9,516 nucleotides of DNA. Source: an uncultured Lachnospiraceae bacterium (GTDB lineage: Bacteria > Bacillota > Clostridia > Lachnospirales > Lachnospiraceae). Shown here in pieces: positions 7,319 to 9,516 of this stretch. Location of the stretch: NCBI GenBank assembly GCA_945836565.1, contig CAMALN010000045.1, forward strand, positions 1-9,516. Direction: 5' to 3'. Within the stretch, counting starts at the first letter, position 1, and the number at the start of each line of letters is the position of its first letter. A program made the position numbers and the translations under genes. Below the pieces are notes generated by a model that saw only the letters and a program-made list of their open reading frames with translations, was not told the origin of the DNA and searched no databases.

Positions 7319-7689
7319 ATGACAAGGGAAGTGCGACTGTAGAGATCAGTTTAATTATACCGGTTATTTTATTTGTAATAGTACTTATTATTCGTCTATA
7401 TATCCGATTGATAGATGAAGGCGCAGTTTTTGGAAATACATATAAAGAGCTTTATCTGTATGGTGTAGAAGCCGACGAGCAGTATGTTGAGGATAAGATG
7501 AATGAGCTACTTTCTGTGGCAGTACTGGACAGGGAAAGTAGCTATGGGGTGAGTGTCAGTTCAACAAATGGCGTTGTAGCAATGATATCAAATTATAATG
7601 AACACACTTTGAGAAGCTCGACAGAGTATAACAAATGTACTTCTAGATTGAGGAGGTGGCAGGTGTATGGAGATGTCATATGTGAATGA
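7303..7689 (+). CDS. Second TadE-like minor pilin protein, short
   Basis: Product of 128 aa with a clear TadE N-terminus: DKGSATVEISLIIPVILFVI, cut site G|SATVE with Glu at +5 (Glu14), TM about 15-36. The remaining about 90 residues are polar and probably extracytoplasmic; no further domain is recognised. ATG 7303 fits best, 9 nt after GGGAGG (7288-7293); ATG 7294 abuts that site directly and is unlikely. It overlaps the upstream TadE gene by 16 bases and the downstream FHA gene by 23 bases, so all three are probably translationally coupled. It lacks the Cys/His tail of its neighbour and has only two Cys residues (112 and 127). Confidence 0.85.
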   Translation: MRKRLDDKGSATVEISLIIPVILFVIVLIIRLYIRLIDEGAVFGNTYKELYLYGVEADEQYVEDKMNELLSVAVLDRESSYGVSVSSTNGVVAMISNYNEHTLRSSTEYNKCTSRLRRWQVYGDVICE

Positions 7690-8950
7690 CGGTATATATC
7701 GCTTTCTGGAGGTCGGACTTGGAAGTAAGGAAGATATATCAGAAAGAGGCTTGATATGCAGACTAAAGATGCTTGAGAAAAATGATATAGCCATTCTGAT
7801 TTCACCCTATGAAAACGAGATTGACGGTAAGCTTATACTTCGATTCAATACGAAAGCATATTACGTTTTTGACAGATATTTGCAAAGAAAAAAGCCTGAC
7901 GGAGAATTCTTAAGATTGTTTCTGAAGCAGCTTGTAGAGTGTATCAATAAAATGGAAGAATATCTGCTGTCACCAAATGATATAGTGCTTCAGCCGATGT
8001 ATATGTATATAGACACAAGGGAACATACAATGAGGCTCATATGTGTTCCGGGATATGCGGTGGATATGCGTATCCAGCTAAAGGGAATCCTGGAATATAT
8101 GATGAAAATATTCGATCACCATGACCGAGCAGGGGTTAATCTATTATATGATTTGTATGATAAGGCCACAGAGGATGATTTTGATATTCGGAATTATATG
8201 TGTTCTGCAAATACGACAAAGGATAATTCGGTAATGGCTCAGGCGATATATTATGATGAAAATGTCAGAGTAAATCAGACTGTGAGCCATCCATATGTTG
8301 CGGATAGTCAAAGCATTGAGTATAGGGAGCACGTAGTCTTCGAAGAGGGAGATGATGATATGCCTACTGTGAAACAGAAGGTATGTCTTGTCCTTCTTTT
8401 TTTAGTATCAGCGATAAGCTGCCTCATATATATTTTTGGCGGACATGGATTGATATGGATTACTATTAGCCTATTGTTCTTTGTGATATGCGCAACGGAG
8501 ATTTTTCTTGTATATAGAGAAATTAAGCAAGAAAAAGAGCTAAGAGAGGACATGGAAGCGTATAGACTTGAAGCCATATCTGAATCTCAGTCAGGGGGTA
8601 ATGCTGTGCAATATGCTGAGGCGTGTAAGAATTATGCAGAAAAACCTGCTCGTGTACCAAACAGATTGGTTCCGCTCAGCAATGGTGCTCTGTCACCAAT
8701 AGAGATAAAAGAGGATGGGGTTTTGGTAATAGGAAGGGGTAAGGATACAGCAGATTATGTATTGGACAGAACTCAGATAAGCAGGGTGCATGCAAGATTG
8801 TATCGTGGGGAAGGGAAAATCATGATGTGTGACGCAGGTTCCACAAACGGTACCTTTGTAAATAATAAAAGAATTGATGCACAAGCCTATGTGGAGCTTA
8901 AATCCGGAGATATAGTAGCTTTCGCTGATGAGGAATTTTTTGTCGCTTAA
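7667..8950 (+). CDS. DUF6382 and FHA domain membrane protein
   Basis: Putative signalling or scaffold protein of the Tad locus (427 aa). Residues 1-178 match my recollection of the DUF6382 family found with FHA domains in Clostridia. A polar linker (179-235) is followed by two membrane segments (about 238-257 and 261-283), a coiled, charged stretch (284-305), and a C-terminal FHA domain (about 333-427). FHA hallmarks are present: IGRG (355-358), SRVHAR (372-377), AGSTNGTFVNN (390-400) and LKSGDIVAF (411-419), so phosphothreonine binding should be intact. Both domains would lie on the cytoplasmic side. No Ser/Thr kinase or phosphatase is seen in the window. AGGAGG (7651-7656) is 10 nt before ATG 7667. 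An in-frame ATG at 7673 is a weaker alternative. Confidence 0.87.
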   Translation: MEMSYVNDGIYRFLEVGLGSKEDISERGLICRLKMLEKNDIAILISPYENEIDGKLILRFNTKAYYVFDRYLQRKKPDGEFLRLFLKQLVECINKMEEYLLSPNDIVLQPMYMYIDTREHTMRLICVPGYAVDMRIQLKGILEYMMKIFDHHDRAGVNLLYDLYDKATEDDFDIRNYMCSANTTKDNSVMAQAIYYDENVRVNQTVSHPYVADSQSIEYREHVVFEEGDDDMPTVKQKVCLVLLFLVSAISCLIYIFGGHGLIWITISLLFFVICATEIFLVYREIKQEKELREDMEAYRLEAISESQSGGNAVQYAEACKNYAEKPARVPNRLVPLSNGALSPIEIKEDGVLVIGRGKDTADYVLDRTQISRVHARLYRGEGKIMMCDAGSTNGTFVNNKRIDAQAYVELKSGDIVAFADEEFFVA

Positions 8951-8962
8951 CAGGTCTTGAGA

Positions 8963-9055
8963 TGTCACGAAGAGTAATCTGCAATATGCCATAGAGGGGT
9001 GACAGAGCGATATGTCATATAGGGAAGCCTATGCAGTGGGGAACTTGCCGGGACG
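8963..9055 (+). ncRNA. Candidate structured leader RNA, possible divergent riboswitch
   Basis: The gap between the FHA gene and the surface-protein gene (8951-9100) holds no convincing ORF but can fold. A closing helix can form between TGTCACGAAG (8963-8972) and CTTGCCGGGACG (9044-9055), with an A-G mismatch and a 2-nt bulge. Inside it are a GC(8981-8982)/GC(9007-9008) helix with an inner weak stem, and a clear hairpin ATAGG-GAAG-CCTAT (9019-9032). The order GCAA, stem, GGGGTGACAGAGC recalls the GCAAACC...GGGACGCAAAGC core of c-di-GMP-I (GEMM) riboswitches, but key positions differ. A second fold pairs TG(C)CATAG (8987-8994) with CTATGCA (9029-9035). Class and function are uncertain. Confidence 0.33.
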
Positions 9056-9086
9056 AAAATGCGTGGGAAATTTGTTTGGGACGAAA
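9050..9086 (+). repeat. Direct repeat GGGACGAAA, two copies
   Basis: Exact 9-base copies at 9050-9058 and 9078-9086, 28 bases apart. The first lies at the 3' side of the candidate leader helix; the second runs into the ribosome site AAAGGAG (9084-9090) of the surface-protein gene. It may be a repeated protein or RNA contact site, or chance. Confidence 0.4.
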
Positions 9087-9100
9087 GGAGAAAGATAAAT

Positions 9101-9516
9101 ATGAAGGAGATATGGAGGGTATATATAATATGCGGATTGATGACCTTTGCAACCTGCATAGCAGGAATGCGGAGTATGAAAAATACAAAGGATTTATGCG
9201 GACAGAATATAGAGTATAACCTGAAGGATGAAATAAAAATGGAAGAGGTAAGAAATTGTAATACACAAGGTGAGAATGTAAAAAAAGAAGAGACAACAAA
9301 AAAAGAAATAATAAATAGTGAAGTATTAAATTACGAAATAACAACGGAGGTCTTAAGGGAAACCTTACTTGAACCGGAGATGTTGGATAACCGGAGTATA
9401 GAACTGTATACAGAAATCACTATGGACTATATGATAATACTTGATAGAGTACATTATTCGGGTTTAACTCCGGGCTGTGAATACAGTATAAGAGGAATGC
9501 TTGCAGATAGTACGAC
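9101..9516 (+). CDS. Secreted surface protein, probable VaFE-repeat type, 5' part only
   Basis: Open reading frame of 138 complete codons running off the window end. ATG 9101 follows AAAGGAG (9084-9090) with a 10-nt gap. Residues 1-22 form a signal-peptide-like segment (basic start, hydrophobic core IICGLMTFATCIAGM); the lipobox is poor. Residues 30-100 are a charged Lys/Glu/Thr-rich spacer rich in A-runs. From about 102 a beta-rich segment begins, with IILDRVHYSGLTPGCEYSI (112-130) and then RGMLADST. This matches the pattern of VaFE repeats (D-x-V-x-Y-x-x-L-x-P-G-x-x-Y-x-x-x-G-x-L), which form intramolecular ester bonds in wall-anchored proteins. A C-terminal anchor would lie outside the window. 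It is separated from the Tad operon by the 150-nt leader and may have its own control. Confidence 0.7.
   Translation, partial: MKEIWRVYIICGLMTFATCIAGMRSMKNTKDLCGQNIEYNLKDEIKMEEVRNCNTQGENVKKEETTKKEIINSEVLNYEITTEVLRETLLEPEMLDNRSIELYTEITMDYMIILDRVHYSGLTPGCEYSIRGMLADST

Noticed and set aside
9010..9020. ATATG-T-CATAT dyad as an operator
   Set aside because: Short, A/T-rich and overlapping the hairpin at 9018-9033; such dyads are common at this composition.
8999..9027. Promoter with -35-like GTGACA for the surface-protein gene
   Set aside because: No acceptable -10 lies at 16-18 bases; the TATA-like bases fall at about 13.
9031..9219. Small plus-strand ORF overlapping the surface-protein gene
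   Set aside because: It has no ribosome site, crosses the structured leader, and lies in another frame of the better-supported gene starting at 9101.
1..9516. CRISPR arrays, insertion sequences, tRNA or rRNA genes
   Set aside because: No repeat-spacer pattern, transposase-like frame, or tRNA/rRNA-like sequence was seen on either strand.

Overview
The window is almost entirely one plus-strand operon for a Gram-positive Tad (Flp, type IVb) pilus. The gene content suggests Lachnospiraceae or close Clostridia (Bacillota). The base composition is A+T-leaning. The set includes a Flp1-like mini-pilin, a DUF5702 protein, a DUF6382-FHA protein and the start of a VaFE-type surface protein, with no secretin or other outer-membrane genes. 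The assignment rests on family recognition by eye, not on a search.

Layout: prepilin peptidase (10-498); TadZ/CpaE-like protein with a receiver-like domain and a decayed P-loop domain (482-1417); TadA/CpaF secretion ATPase (1356-2624); TadB (2602-3348); an enlarged TadC with an extracytoplasmic Ig-like insert (3367-4779); a 54-residue Flp1-like pilin (4811-4975); a DUF5702 TadG-like protein (5058-6476); a TadE-like pseudopilin with two C-terminal Ada-like Cys/His repeats (6590-7318); a second, short TadE-like protein (7303-7689); a DUF6382-FHA membrane protein (7667-8950); and the 5' end of a secreted, probably VaFE-repeat surface protein (9101-end, cut by the window).

The genes form one assembly line. 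The peptidase cuts the pilin and the TadE-like subunits after Gly. TadA powers assembly on the TadB/TadC membrane platform. The TadZ-like protein probably positions the machine. TadE, TadE2 and DUF5702 are minor or tip-type components. The FHA protein could connect the machine to Ser/Thr-kinase signalling. Most junctions overlap or are nearly touching, so translational coupling is the rule.

There are two main exceptions. Between the DUF5702 gene and tadE, a 24-bp imperfect stem begins at the upstream stop codon and would bury the Shine-Dalgarno and AUG of tadE. In the 150-base gap before the surface-protein gene, the sequence can fold into a branched, riboswitch-like element of uncertain class. 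These two RNA elements, the Cys/His tail on TadE and the Ig-like insert in TadC are the most unusual parts of the window.
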